Of a stretch of DNA of 64,000 nt, positions 12,013-22,960 are shown in pieces. The DNA comes from Dioscorea cayenensis subsp. rotundata (lineage: Eukaryota; Streptophyta; Magnoliopsida; Dioscoreales; Dioscoreaceae): the NCBI RefSeq assembly GCF_009730915.1, contig NC_052488.1, positions 22,729,868 through 22,793,867 on the forward strand. The letters are read 5' to 3'. Within the stretch, counting starts at the first letter, position 1, and every line of letters starts with the position of its first letter. The notes below the pieces were generated by a model. That model was not told the DNA's origin. It searched no databases and saw nothing but the letters and a program-made list of their open reading frames with translations. The position numbers were made by a program, and so were the translations under genes.

Positions 12013-12888
12013 ACGGCATAGCGAAGATGTACAGCTAACTGATGCTAGTATCGGCTCCACGTCTTCATCTATCTATGTAGACGATCGAGTACAGACTGAT
12101 TGAAAATAATAATGTTGTTTGTACTTAAAAAAAATTGTACATTGTGTAGTATTAGTTTGAGATGATATGATAGTAGGACATGCATGTTCAGAGCACCTCA
12201 TACAGCTACATAGAGGTTCAAAAATGTGTGTGAGTCTCTCAAAGGGTGTATAGCAATGGTAAAGAAAGAGAAGAAGAAGAAGCGTGTACTAGTGCTGCTT
12301 ATGTTGCCGTGACTGTACAATTACTGCTGTGTGGAGAGCTCTAGTTTTAGAGTTATATTTAGAGCACTGAATTTTTGGTTCGTCTGTTGTTGGAGTTCTT
12401 TTGTCATTTTTCTTTATAATGTACAATTTTCTTATGTCTCCAAGACTTTAATTTATTTGGGTTATGTTTTTGTTAAGTGTTTTGTTGTTTTCTTGCTTTA
12501 GATAATTGTCTTGTTGATTTCACGGGAATCTATTTGTTGATTAATTTAGGTCCTTATGCACCAGTAGTCATTAAAATTATGGAAAATTGTTTATTTAAGC
12601 ATCGATTTGTTCGTATGGATTGTTTTTAAATTGATTTTATTTTAAGACTGTGAAAAATAAAATAATAAATTAATTATTAAAGATATTTATTTAAAAAAAT
12701 AATTTTTACATGAGGTGTTCATTTTTAGATAGAAATTCGAGCGCCGGGAAATCAACTTATTTCTCAGCTTATGAATTTTGTTAAAGTAGGGATTAATTAA
12801 TATTTGCCTTAGATAAATGAAGAGAGAGATACATGACAATGAAGTCACTCTGTAAAATTTTTAGTTGAAGTTTGACCAGAGAAATACA

Positions 12889-12920
<32 letters not shown>

Positions 12921-13495
12921 ATATGTATATATTATTAATTTTGACAAAATATATAAACTTTTCTATTTTTGTAAATGTATACAAGTGAAAATTTTCATTT
13001 TTTAAGAACTAAGAGATTTTGACTTTGAAATCTTTCGAGCACAATGCAAAAAAAAATAAATAAATGCTTACCACAAATTTATCAAAGAAATTTTTTTATT
13101 TTTTTTATTTTTAATATTAGTACCCAACATCTATTACATTAGTGCAATTTTTTTCTAACAAAGTTTTATAATAAATCACTACAATTTTCATGGGTTAAAT
13201 TTTTTTTTCTTAATACTAGAATTTATTAAAAATATTTTTTGCGTTGCAATTTTTTTTAGTTTGAGTTTAAAAGTATTTAATATATAATTAGAAAAAAACT
13301 AAAAAAATACACAATAATATTAATCCCATTTTCTATTTTTTGCCCGTCACTGCACACGTATATATACACACACACAAAATTTGGAATGATTTTGGAATGG
13401 TAAGACAAAAGACATGGTGATGATGCTTCGAGATCAGAATTAGGAGAGAATAGGTGAGTGTAAACCGTTAGATTGATTTTAGACGGCGATGATGT
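12013..13495. other. Pumilio 3' UTR and AT-rich intergenic DNA
   Basis: The first 400 bp or so should be Pumilio 3' UTR. The remainder is strongly AT-rich, with an AAAT tetranucleotide tract at about 12889-12919. No coding frame stands out. Confidence 0.6.
12889..12919. repeat. AAAT tetranucleotide microsatellite
   Basis: About seven uninterrupted copies of AAAT. Confidence 0.85.
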
Positions 13496-13508
13496 TTCTA
13501 GAGTGTTC
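13496..13508 (+). promoter_or_regulatory. Imperfect heat-shock element upstream of FES1
   Basis: TTCTAGAGTGTTC fits the alternating TTCnnGAAnnTTC pattern with one mismatch (GAG for GAA). It lies 155 bp before the FES1 ATG, and a further AGAAGAA lies just downstream. Fes1A of Arabidopsis is heat-induced, so the site is plausible but untested. Confidence 0.35.
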
Positions 13509-13662
13509 TTGTGATATCTAGAAGAAACCTCTCCATTCTCACCCGCGCGCGAAGGTTTCAGAGACGGCGATCTCATTGCTATTTATATCTCAATTCGAAG
13601 CCCTTGTTTGAATTTCAATCTGGAAGTGCTCGTTGTTTGAAGGAGCGTAGATCGTAGAGACG

Positions 13663-16600
13663 ATGGCCGGCGATGGAGTGAAGTGGGATGGGTTGCTGAA
13701 GTGGAGCCTTGCCCACTCTGATGGCACCAATCCCCCTCGTAATCTCAGGTTTATCTTTGACTTCGATCTGGTTTCCTTTTGGTTTTGAGATATGTTTGTT
13801 GTTTTGGGTTTTGATTTTTGTTGGTTTAGTGAAGAGGATCGGAAATGGTTCATGGAGGCGATGCAGGCGCAGTCGGTGGATGTTGTTAAGCGGATGAAGG
13901 AGATAACCCTAGTTATGAAAACCCCAGAGGATGTCTTGGAGGCGCAAGGTGTTACTCCTGCTGATATTCAAGGTAAGGCGATTCTATGGAGGGATTTGAG
14001 ACGAGTAGCTTTTGATAGAGTTTCATTCCTAACTAAAGGAAAGCTTTGATCTTGATAACAAATTTGGGCACTATAATTAATGTTTGTGAGAAATCCATCG
14101 GTTTTAGCTGTGATTGTTTGTTTTATGCTCGTTAATCCTGGGAGTAATCAGGTTCCTTGCTTTGCAGATATGTTGGATGAGCTTCAAGAACATGTGGAAT
14201 CTATTGACATGGCCAATGGTACGCTTCAGCTTTCTTCATACTCTTGCTGTGCTGTATCTTGTTTCCAAATTGTTGCGATATGTACCTCTTGCTTTTATTT
14301 GTTATTTTTTTTTCTTGTTTGAGGTGAGGATCCAATTTTCTATTGTTATAATGATTTAATAAGTAAAAATCATAGTGACACACAAATTATTCTTGAATTC
14401 AATCATGTATCAGAAATTTCTTAACTGGCACTATTCTCATTTGAAATACGATTTATACAAAGGACTTTAGGGTATATGTATTATATGGTTGTGGGCCTTC
14501 TGGATAATCAGCTACAAATCCGATCTCATAAGGTATGCAGGCAGCTGATAAGGTTCATGATGCTAAATAGCTTTTGATCTCAGTTTATGCTGCTATAGTT
14601 TAGTTCTAAATATTATATGATTATAAGAGAGATGCTTATGAGCTTGTTAAATTGAAGTAGATTAATGCCTTATGCCCTGAAGTAGCTATTGAAACATAAC
14701 TACTTGTTGTAAGATTGTCTTTTGCCATCCATGCTGTGATTCTTGGTTTGCTTTGATTAGAACTTAGAAGCAATTCATCATTAAAGCTAATATATTTGAG
14801 ACTTTATCATCTTGTTCTAGCCTCTAGGAGTGCAATCTCCATCCAGGAGAAGCATCTTTAAATAATTATCTTCTCTTTGCTTGCCAATCAGCTCAAATTT
14901 TAGTTGGGTTATATATATATACATAATTTTTTTTAAAATTCAAATAGCTATGATGTTGTTAAAGGCTTTATGGTGAAAGACAATGAATTATGGTTTCACC
15001 AAAATAGAGAAATATCAAGTGCGAACTTTCTTGACAAGTGAACACTAGTTTTAAGTGTTACAGTCTAGCATATGTATGCCGGTGAATGTTGCCGAGATTT
15101 TTAAATTCAAGAGCTTCTATTGTGACTGCTCTCTCTTAACAAACCCCAAATGTAAAAGACAAAATAAACTCTTTGGGGTGCCAAAATTCTAAGGCATTTC
15201 ATCATCCCAATTTCTGTCTTTGGATGAAAAGGTGATGCTGGGTAAGATGTTTCAGAACACATTTCCACCCCTCCAAAATTTTTATTTTGTTTCCTTCCGA
15301 CACTTGCATTTTAGAAGAGCAAGGCCATCCTTAATTTCATCCACAGGGAGGTCACCTCTCTTCTCTTAGGACAAGAGAAGTCTATGCTATGCTATGAAGT
15401 CTCTTTTTAATTCTAGTGAAAATATGGTGTTTCTATCTTAATATATGGTTCCTTATTCTGTTTCGTGCTATTCTCCAACAGACTTGCATTCCATTGGTGG
15501 CTTGGTGCCTCTGTTGGGTTACTTGAAAAATTCCAATGCTGGCATACGAGCAAAGGCTGCAGAAGTTGTGACCACCATTGTACAGAACAATCCCAAAAGC
15601 CAACAGCTTGTGATGGAAGCTAATGGATTAGAACCTCTTCTATCAAATTTCACCTCTGATCCTGATGAAACTGTCCGCACAAAATCACTGGGTGCAATAT
15701 CCTGTGAGTAGCCAGCATTCATGTATCACATTCTCAGGATATTCTTGTGCTTTCAAAATTTTGGGGCTGACAGTTTAATATTGTTTGTTTGTTTGATGAT
15801 CTCCAGCTTTGATTCGGCATAACAAACCAGGAATTGCTGCATTTCGCCTCGCAAATGGTTATGGGGCACTGAGAGATGCATTAGGTTCTGCAAACGCCAG
15901 ATCCCAAAGGTACTTTACTTCCTTCGAAATTGCATCCTCTGTTAATTTAAGTTTAACTGGCTTTGCGATGGGGCACAATCACTTTTAAGCAGTGGCACAA
16001 TCACTTTTAAGCAGTGGCACAATGGGTTCATGAAAAATGGCACAATAGCTTCACCAAAAATAACGTTTAATGTTTTGGCGTGTATGCTCAACAACAATTA
16101 GCTTGCTTTTATTTTTCTCATCTCATGCCATCCTTTTGTGGTTCTACACATTTACTAACAATTTAATGATAATATTTACCAGAAAGGCACTCAACCTAAT
16201 TCAATATCTTCTTCAAGAGAACAATTCAGACTGCAATATTGTCAAAGAACTTGGATTTCCTCGCATTATGATGCATCTTGCTTCCAGCGAAGATTCGGAT
16301 GTCCGAGAAGCTGCTTTAGGTGGCCTTTTAGAGATTGCTCGTGACAGGACATCAGAAAGCAATGCAGTGTTGGCAGAAGAAGATAAGCTGAAGCAAGTTC
16401 TACAGGATCGGATCGAGGGCATCAGCTCAATGACACCAGAGGACTTAGGTGCTGCCAGGGAGGAGAGACAACTTGTGGACTCTCTTTGGAATGCATGCTA
16501 CAATGAACCATCATCACTTCGAGACAAGGGCCTTGTAGTCCTTCCCGGGGAAGATACATCCCAGCCTCCCCCTGATGTTGCTGGCAAATTTTTTGAGCCA

Positions 16601-16735
16601 CCGCTTCGGGCCTGGACCGCAAAACCTCCATCAGAAGAGAGGTCAGATTCTGACGTTGACAAGAAGAAAACTAGCTCCGCTGCTGTTAGGTGCAGGCCCT
16701 TCAGGAGGGAGCTAAAATCCTTCCAACCAAAATGA
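13663..16735 (+). CDS. FES1: Hsp70 nucleotide exchange factor FES1 (HspBP1/Fes1A family)
   Basis: Six exons (13663-13748, 13830-13972, 14168-14218, 15482-15703, 15807-15909, 16183-16735) sum to 1158 nt, or 385 aa, with all junctions in frame. The N-terminus (MAGDGVKWDGLLKWSLAHS) and the segment DELQEHVESIDMAN are diagnostic of plant Fes1A. Armadillo-like repeats follow (GGLVPLLGYLKN; AGIRAKAAEVVTTIVQNNPK; DVREAALGGLLEIARD). The protein should embrace the lobe-II side of the Hsp70 ATPase domain, speed ADP release in the cytosol, and protect Hsp70 during heat stress. The C-terminal 60 residues are Pro, Ser and Lys-rich and end in a basic segment, more variable in the family. The gene looks intact and converges on the thaumatin-like gene, with 408 bp between their stops. 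Confidence 0.95.
15972..16015. repeat. 22-bp tandem duplication inside FES1 intron 5
   Basis: A 22-nt unit beginning GGCACAATCACTTTTAAGC occurs twice head to tail (15972-15993 and 15994-16015). Further GGCACAAT starts follow at 16016 and near 16038. Confidence 0.85.
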
Positions 16736-17143
16736 TTAAAGGGTATTCTCTGCATTCTCTTCATTCTCATTCTCATGCTTGGAATGTAACATTTGTTTTT
16801 GCCCTTGATTGTTCAGTTCAGTTATCCTAGTACGTTTCTTTTTCTTTTGGTTTGTAGAAAAAAAAGATTATATCAGTACTTTGGTTAGTGCTTTTGTGAA
16901 CACTAGTTGTTGTGACACACTTTAAAAGGCCTAGAAGGATTGAAGTGTCCCATCTCCTTTGATCCTTTTTCTTTCTCAAACTTTTTGTGCCCTTCTTGAA
17001 TAAGCAATAACAATTCATTCACTAAAAAAATAAGCATATATATATAATTACAAGCTAGTAAACTCACTAATAAAAAAAGAAAAAGAAAAAAGAAAAACCA
17101 CACAACTAACAAACTAACACATAGAAGTAATGCCATACTTGTT
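16736..17143. other. Convergent 3' regions of FES1 and the thaumatin-like gene
   Basis: These 408 bp must hold both 3' UTRs and both polyadenylation regions. A-rich tracts are present near 17030-17100. I see no separate gene. Confidence 0.6.
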
Positions 17144-18015
17144 CTACCTTCTAGGAGGACAGAAAGTAATGAGGTAATGCCTGGCCTTACACATATTAAG
17201 ACTAGAAGAATCATCAAAGGCATAACTATAAGCTTTGGGACAAATAGCCTTGAAGAGATGCGAGAAGAGGGTAGGCTTACAAATCGTAGGGGAAGCATAA
17301 TCTCCAGTACAACAATACTTAGCCGTATTCAAAGCCAAACATGCACTCTTACACCCCACCACCTTTCCATTCACCTTCACCTCAAACCTTGAAGGACAAC
17401 ACACGTTGAGATCAACCTCACACTCAGCCACTCCACACCCAACCCCTCCACCAATTGGTGACATGGCCACCGGGAGATTAAACCCATCCACTAAACTAAC
17501 ATCATAGAAATGAATTGGAGACTTAGATGTCCCAAGGGTCATCTCAACAACTGTAGCTGGTGGTTTACCTCCAGTGCCACTGCAATGCAGCATTCCTCCA
17601 CAGTCTCCAGTTTCACAGTAACCTTTTCCATTCTCATCAAACCAACAGCCTTGTCTCCCCCATACTCTCCCTGACCAACCATTAGGAACTTCAAACACTG
17701 CTTCTTCTCCTATGCCCAGATGGAACCCACCATTTCCAGGCGTTTGTTGGCCGGAGCTACCGAGTGTTCCTGGCCACACACTGTAGTTGCAGTTGTTCAC
17801 CATTATCAGCTGAATCTTGTCTGAAACTGAAAGCCATGATAAACATATATAAAAGATGAGTTTAAAAGAGAACTCTAAAATTAAAACATATATAAAGAAT
17901 TAATGAAGTACTGCTACTAAATCTCACTTGACAATGCCATTGATACTGAGTAAAAGAAGCAGAAGAAGAGGAGAAGAAGGATATGTGTTTGTTTAGAAGT
18001 TGCCATTTTGATCAT
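17144..18015 (-). CDS. Thaumatin-like protein (PR-5 family), secreted
   Basis: Exon 1 runs 18015-17928 and exon 2 17820-17144 on the minus strand, joined at TCA-A/AC with a GT-AG intron. Exon 1 encodes a signal peptide ([19 protein letters not shown]...). The mature part has the thaumatin signature [16 protein letters not shown] and 17 cysteines (including the CC of NVCCP), enough for the usual eight disulphides. It ends in TFCPPRR, close to the normal family end. PR-5 proteins act in the apoplast; many bind beta-1,3-glucans and are induced by pathogens or osmotic stress. Two in-frame start codons lie three codons apart (18015 and 18006), and the second gives a more typical signal peptide. 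The protein is about 254 aa. Confidence 0.92.
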
Positions 18016-19611
18016 AGTTTTTTTTTTGGTTCTCTGGAGTTTGTTTTGGAGTGTGTTTGTGAAGTTTGAGAGAGTGGCTCCTGGGGTTTCGTTACCACGA
18101 AGCATGCTAATGAAGTTAGTTTATAGTGGGAGGAGTGATCCACTAATCCACTTGACTCCTTCTATTCCGAGGTTTTACACACATTATCTTGTTACTTTTT
18201 CTATGGTTCTTTACTTATTTTTCTTTTATTATTATTATTTGGCTTTTACTTTAACTAGTTATAATTTTGCATATGTTCTTTGCTTTGCTCTTTGGGTTGT
18301 CGTCACCGACACTTATAAGATCTGTGGAAATTAAAAGAAGATTATATAAATTAAAAGGTTGTTCAGAAGCCATGCTTTTGTAGGGTTTGTAGAGTTAGTT
18401 ATATGGTGGAGTTGTAGTCTCTCTCTTTGCACATGGAGAATCTCTCTTGCATGTTCTTTTTGTTTTTGTTTTTTTTTATTTTTTTATCCTTTTTATAAAA
18501 ATTAGATAAATTAAAACTTTGTTGAAAACCATAAGAACAGGTACAGGAAATTAGATATATCCCAATAAAGGTAGAAGATAAGGACTAACATATAAATTAA
18601 GGAAGAATCAAAATGAACACAATTAAGTACGAAAAGAGGACATGCAATCCACTGAGAATGAAAAAACATCATAACCGAAGATCAGTCTAAAAAAAATACT
18701 AATAATGTTTAGATCACATTTGCCACAAGTGAATCATTTATTCTGTGACTTGTTTTTAATAGGAGAGTTTTATCCATTTTTTTTTTTTAAATCATTTATC
18801 CTATATATATCCTATGTAGCATTGTGAAAGGGATGAAAAAAAGTCTCTACTCCGATTTGAGGTTGTGGGTATATTTCACAAATCAGTGGATAAGTCTAGA
18901 AAGTAGAGATTGAGTTTGATGTTTCAAGATAATTATATTATGAATTTATACTGTTAATTTTTTAAAATAAATAAATAAACCGCATATATTAAAAAAGAAG
19001 AGACTACAGGGATTCACTGGGATGTGGAACAAAATGAAGAGAAAAGGTCACCCAAACCCACAAAAGGCAGTTGGACACCACAAAAGCTAAAAGAACTACT
19101 TCGTCTGAATGTTTATGTATTAAATAAGATATCATACATTGGTTGTTGAAATAAAATAAGATACCATGGGCAAGACATTGATTACTAAATTCATTCATTG
19201 TAATGGTTTTATTCCTCCAGAGTTACATGGCAAGAAGATTTTTCTAGGAGATATGTAAAGCACCGCAACTGGTGCATCTCCATATGTATCTATCTATATT
19301 TTTTATAATCCTTTAAATAAAAGATGTTTGAGCTTAATCGTCCAAAAAAATTTTAAGATATTTGAGTTTACCAGATTTCTATCCTCGTGGGTTGTTTTTA
19401 ATCTAATTTTTTTATATTATCAATCAATTATAGTTTATCCAATATATATATATATATATATATTTAAATCTTTATTTGTTTTATATTTTGACTGAAAATT
19501 ATTATTATTTTTTATCTTTATTACTAATGACCAGATATTTTTCTAATATATATTATTTTTTTACAGTACTCACGTGTAACATAAAAATGCAAAATAAATA
19601 ATAAATCATGC
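18016..19611. other. Intergenic DNA with retroelement-like A/T tracts
   Basis: The first few hundred bases are the thaumatin-like gene promoter. Around 18470-18560 a T-run, then AGATAAATTAAAAC, resembles the reversed LINE tails elsewhere in the window. A TA tract lies at about 19442-19462. No gene is recognised. Confidence 0.45.
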
Positions 19612-20490
19612 TCAGCGCCATCTCCTGAACACCAAACCGCCCCCGCCGTCATGGCGACATCTACTCCGAAGGCCATCGTTTGGAACACGCACAACAGGTG
19701 TTCGACGTAATGCCTCAAAAAGAACAATATCTCATGGAACTTTCTTAACTATAGCTACTCCCAATCCCAAAGACCATGATAGATAGATAGATAAAGGATG
19801 AAAGAATGGAATGAATTTCATTAGAGCAACAACCCATATATATACACAAATGATGTACACATGAGTATGTATATACACATAAATATACTATATGAATACA
19901 AGTATTATGTTACTCTAACAGACCACATCTTGTTGTGCGTATCTTTGACGAGATGATTAGGCCTGGTGTTCCTCCCAGTACGACTAGTTTTCTGGTGCTT
20001 TAGTATCATGTGCTTGAGTAGAATTTCCGGCGGACAGCGCTGTGCTGCACTACATCTTGGTTTCAAGCACTAAATTTTTGCTCTAACGTAGTTGTGGGGC
20101 CTGTGTTGGTTGACACGCACTTGAACGAATGTCTGGAGATGCAATGGAGTTAGTAAGGGAGATGAAGGGCTGTGGCATTGGATTTAATACTGTGACATAT
20201 TTACAGCCTCCTTAGTAGCTCCTTCTCAAGCTCTCAAGATTTAACTCAATGGCAAATTAGTTCATTGTAATGTAACTCTGTTATTGCTGAGCATTCTCAT
20301 ATGGTGAGATGATGAGAAGGTGCTATAGAGGTTTCTCAAGCTGAGAAGATATTATTGTTTTTATTCTCATCTGAAGTTGCTTATGAAGAGTCTACAGAGC
20401 TCTACTAGGACTGGGTGCTCATGTTCTGCCAGGCAATGTGTTTGCAGCTGGGGGCTTGTTGGGAAGATGTTGCTAGAGTTTGGACAACAA
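19612..20490 (+). pseudogene. Decayed pentatricopeptide-repeat (PPR) gene fragment
   Basis: Plus-strand frames contain PPR-like phrases broken by stops and shifts. Near 19650-19780 one reads HGDIYSEGHRLEHAQQVFD then VMPQK and NISWNFLNYSYSQSQ, matching the usual MYSKCG..LEHAxxVFDxMPxKNxISWN pattern. Near 19965 RPGVPPSTTSFLVLL matches GxxPSxxTFxxVL. Near 20140-20215 SGDAMELVREMKGCGIGFNT then VTYLQ matches the end of a repeat. No frame stays open across the region. PPR proteins are organelle RNA-editing or processing factors; this copy cannot encode one. It is an old relic, not a near-intact gene. Confidence 0.6.
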
Positions 20491-20704
20491 TAACTTAAGA
20501 CAGTATAAGGAAAAAAAAGCCAGTATTGAGTTGGATTGAGCATTGATAATTCACTAAATGTTCTTCAATTATTATCAGTTCATAAGACTGAAATTACAAG
20601 ACCTGGGCATAGAAAAACACATAATTTAGAACTACCATTCAACAACCTTCAATGAGAAACAGTATCTAGTATCAAGCAGCAGAGATACTAGAGGAAGAGA
20701 TGTC
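20491..20704. other. 3' flank of Rubisco activase
   Basis: Probably the activase 3' UTR on the minus strand; nothing else is seen. Confidence 0.5.
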
Positions 20705-21260
20705 TCAGAGCTGGTATGTACAGCTCCCATCATCACTCCTGGCGGTGGGATCAAAGTTGGCGGCCGAAGGGTCAGTACAACCCTGTGGAACTGGGATTTG
20801 CACTTGTTGGGCAGCTTGTCCTGGTGATACATACAAGGAAAAAACAGAGAGTCATGTAAAATTCGGCAGAGTGAAATCCTAGTAACAGGAAACTGGAAGG
20901 AATACACCACAAGTTCTAACCATAGAATGTTCCAGTCTGCAAGGCATCCTCATTGGCATCTCCAAGAGCAGCCTCGCTCAAGTACTTGTCAGCCAATTGC
21001 ACCCTCTTCACATTCTCCTGCTCCTTCACAAGCATGTTACCGTACTCCATAAGCTTCTCCAGTGTCATCTTTGGCTGTTCAAATGTGGGAGGTCCCTCTC
21101 TAGAGTTCACCAGCCTCTTACCAACCTTGTCAACTCCCAGGTCTGCAATCCAGTTCCTCACTTCATCATCATAAACCCGGGCTCTCAGTGCTCCAAAAAA
21201 GTCTGCCAATCAAGCCACACAATCAGAGCTACGTTTCAGTCTTGCAACAATTACTATGTA

Positions 21261-21295
<35 letters not shown>

Positions 21296-22657
21296 CCAAT
21301 GGACTGGCCAGGGAATGCATCAACAAGCTTGACAATGTCCTCCTTGGGTACATTGTCAGTCCTGAAGATACCAGTGCAGACACCAATACGGTCCTCTCTG
21401 GTTGGTGCCCAGTAGAACTTCTCCATACGACCGTCACGGATAAGAGGCGCATACAATGTGGAGAAGTCATTGCCGGTGACGATGATCGGTACACGAGCAT
21501 TCTCTTGCTTGTTATACATTCCGGGGAGCTGCACATTGGTTGGGCAATCGGCAATGTTCATCAGAGTCGCATTAACCATCTGGTTGTTCACTGTGTATTG
21601 AGTTGTGCCACCCATCCTTCCCGCTCCTGCATCAAGATCGTTGATGAATAGCGCGCACATTTTCCCCTTGGCAATCAAATCTGCCGCCTCACGATATCTT
21701 TGTCTGATTAACTTTGCAGGCTCTCCGGCATTCCCACTTTCCAGTTCTCCGGCACTCATCATGATTGGGCTAAAGACAAGAATTCACAGATGTGTGAGTA
21801 CAGAGCTCCAGATTCTAGAGAGGCCAAGTGTACATGCATATAACTTACTTGATCCCCATCTTAGCAAAGACAAGCTCGCATTGGAAGGATTTCCCCTGTC
21901 CTTTGCCTCCCCAAATTCCGAGAATAAGGGGAACCTATACATGTGTACTTTTTAGTGATGCAAAGTTAAAAGAGTAAAAAACAGAGCTATTTGTGCCTAC
22001 CTTGATGTTGGGCAACTTCATGAAATTCTTGGTTATGTGGACAACCAGCTTATCCATGAAAGCAGGAGCAATGTAAAACCCATCCACGGTGTTGTCAAGG
22101 TTGTACCTACGTGAATCATAGACACATTAATTTGATTTTAATAACAGGACTAGCTAATTATAAAAAATAAAAAAAAAAACCTTATTATTAAATTTGGCTT
22201 ACGTGCGGAGGCCCTGACTAATGTATTCATAAGAGTTCAAGACAGCGACGTGAGTTCCATCTCCCATGGGAGCTTGGAAGAGGCTGTCCACCAACCCTTT
22301 TCCTCTGGTGATGTCCTGCTGATCGTCCGAGGTATCACTATAAAGGTGTCCCCATCTATCTGTTTTGGTTTGCTTGGATTCATCAAGATCAGCAGCCATG
22401 ACCTTGAAAGTACCAGTGCTGAGTCTCCCATAGCTTGGGCCAGAGCTCACCTTCTTCAAGCTACTCCCAAAGAAGGCCGAGCTTGGGACTGGAACTCCAG
22501 AGCTGGAACCATGCAAGTTCAACTGCAGCAAGATATATACGAAAGAGATGAATAAAATAAGACACATGCATGAACATAATCAGAGTCATGCAACCATGGA
22601 CGACAAGAGTACCGGTGCTCTGTTGACGGCTCCCACACTGGAAACAGAGGCTGCCAT
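20705..22657 (-). CDS. RCA: Ribulose bisphosphate carboxylase/oxygenase activase, chloroplastic
   Basis: Minus-strand exons: 22657-22613, 22522-22203, 22106-22001, 21934-21849, 21769-21297, 21202-20921, 20820-20705. They sum to 1428 nt, or 475 aa, with every junction in frame. The N-terminus is a chloroplast transit peptide ([15 protein letters not shown]...). The AAA+ core has Walker A GGKGQGKS (about residues 166-173) and Walker [10 protein letters not shown]. The C-terminal extension ends [16 protein letters not shown] and [10 protein letters not shown], with C452 and C471 placed as the thioredoxin-regulated pair of the alpha isoform. Activase uses ATP to strip sugar-phosphate inhibitors from Rubisco in the stroma. 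If the last intron is kept, translation stops one codon past the splice site after GTFYG, giving a 438-aa beta-like form. The gene appears intact. Confidence 0.97.
21264..21294. repeat. TA microsatellite in an activase intron
   Basis: The 94-bp intron 21203-21296 is about one-third alternating TA, close to its 5' splice site on the minus strand. Confidence 0.85.
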
Positions 22658-22960
22658 AATTTAGGATCTAATTACGGAGGCCAAGCTCTCAGAGGATAAG
22701 GGTGGACTGCCAAAGTGGGGAAATGCAAGCGTTGGATATATAAACACACTCAGACCAACTACTTTCTTTTCTAATTTATGCAGATAGGAAGTCTTGGTGT
22801 GGTGTGTAGAGAGTGGAGTGTGGTGCAGGGAAGCTCTCTCATCTTTTCTGGTGGCTTAGGAGCTTGTGGATTGGGTTGGAGAATTCCTAACGGCCACACA
22901 CTTTGGGATGGGGTTATGTGACACGTGGATGAATCAGGGATGACCGTTTGGTGAGATAAG
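22658..22960 (-). promoter_or_regulatory. Rubisco activase promoter with TATA box, G-box and I-boxes
   Basis: On the minus strand a TTTATATA box (about 22737-22745) lies some 80 bp before the ATG. Farther up are a CACGTG G-box (22922-22927) and two GATAAG I-boxes (plus strand 22695-22700 and 22955-22960). G-box plus I-box is the classic light-response pair of photosynthetic genes, which fits this gene. Confidence 0.55.
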
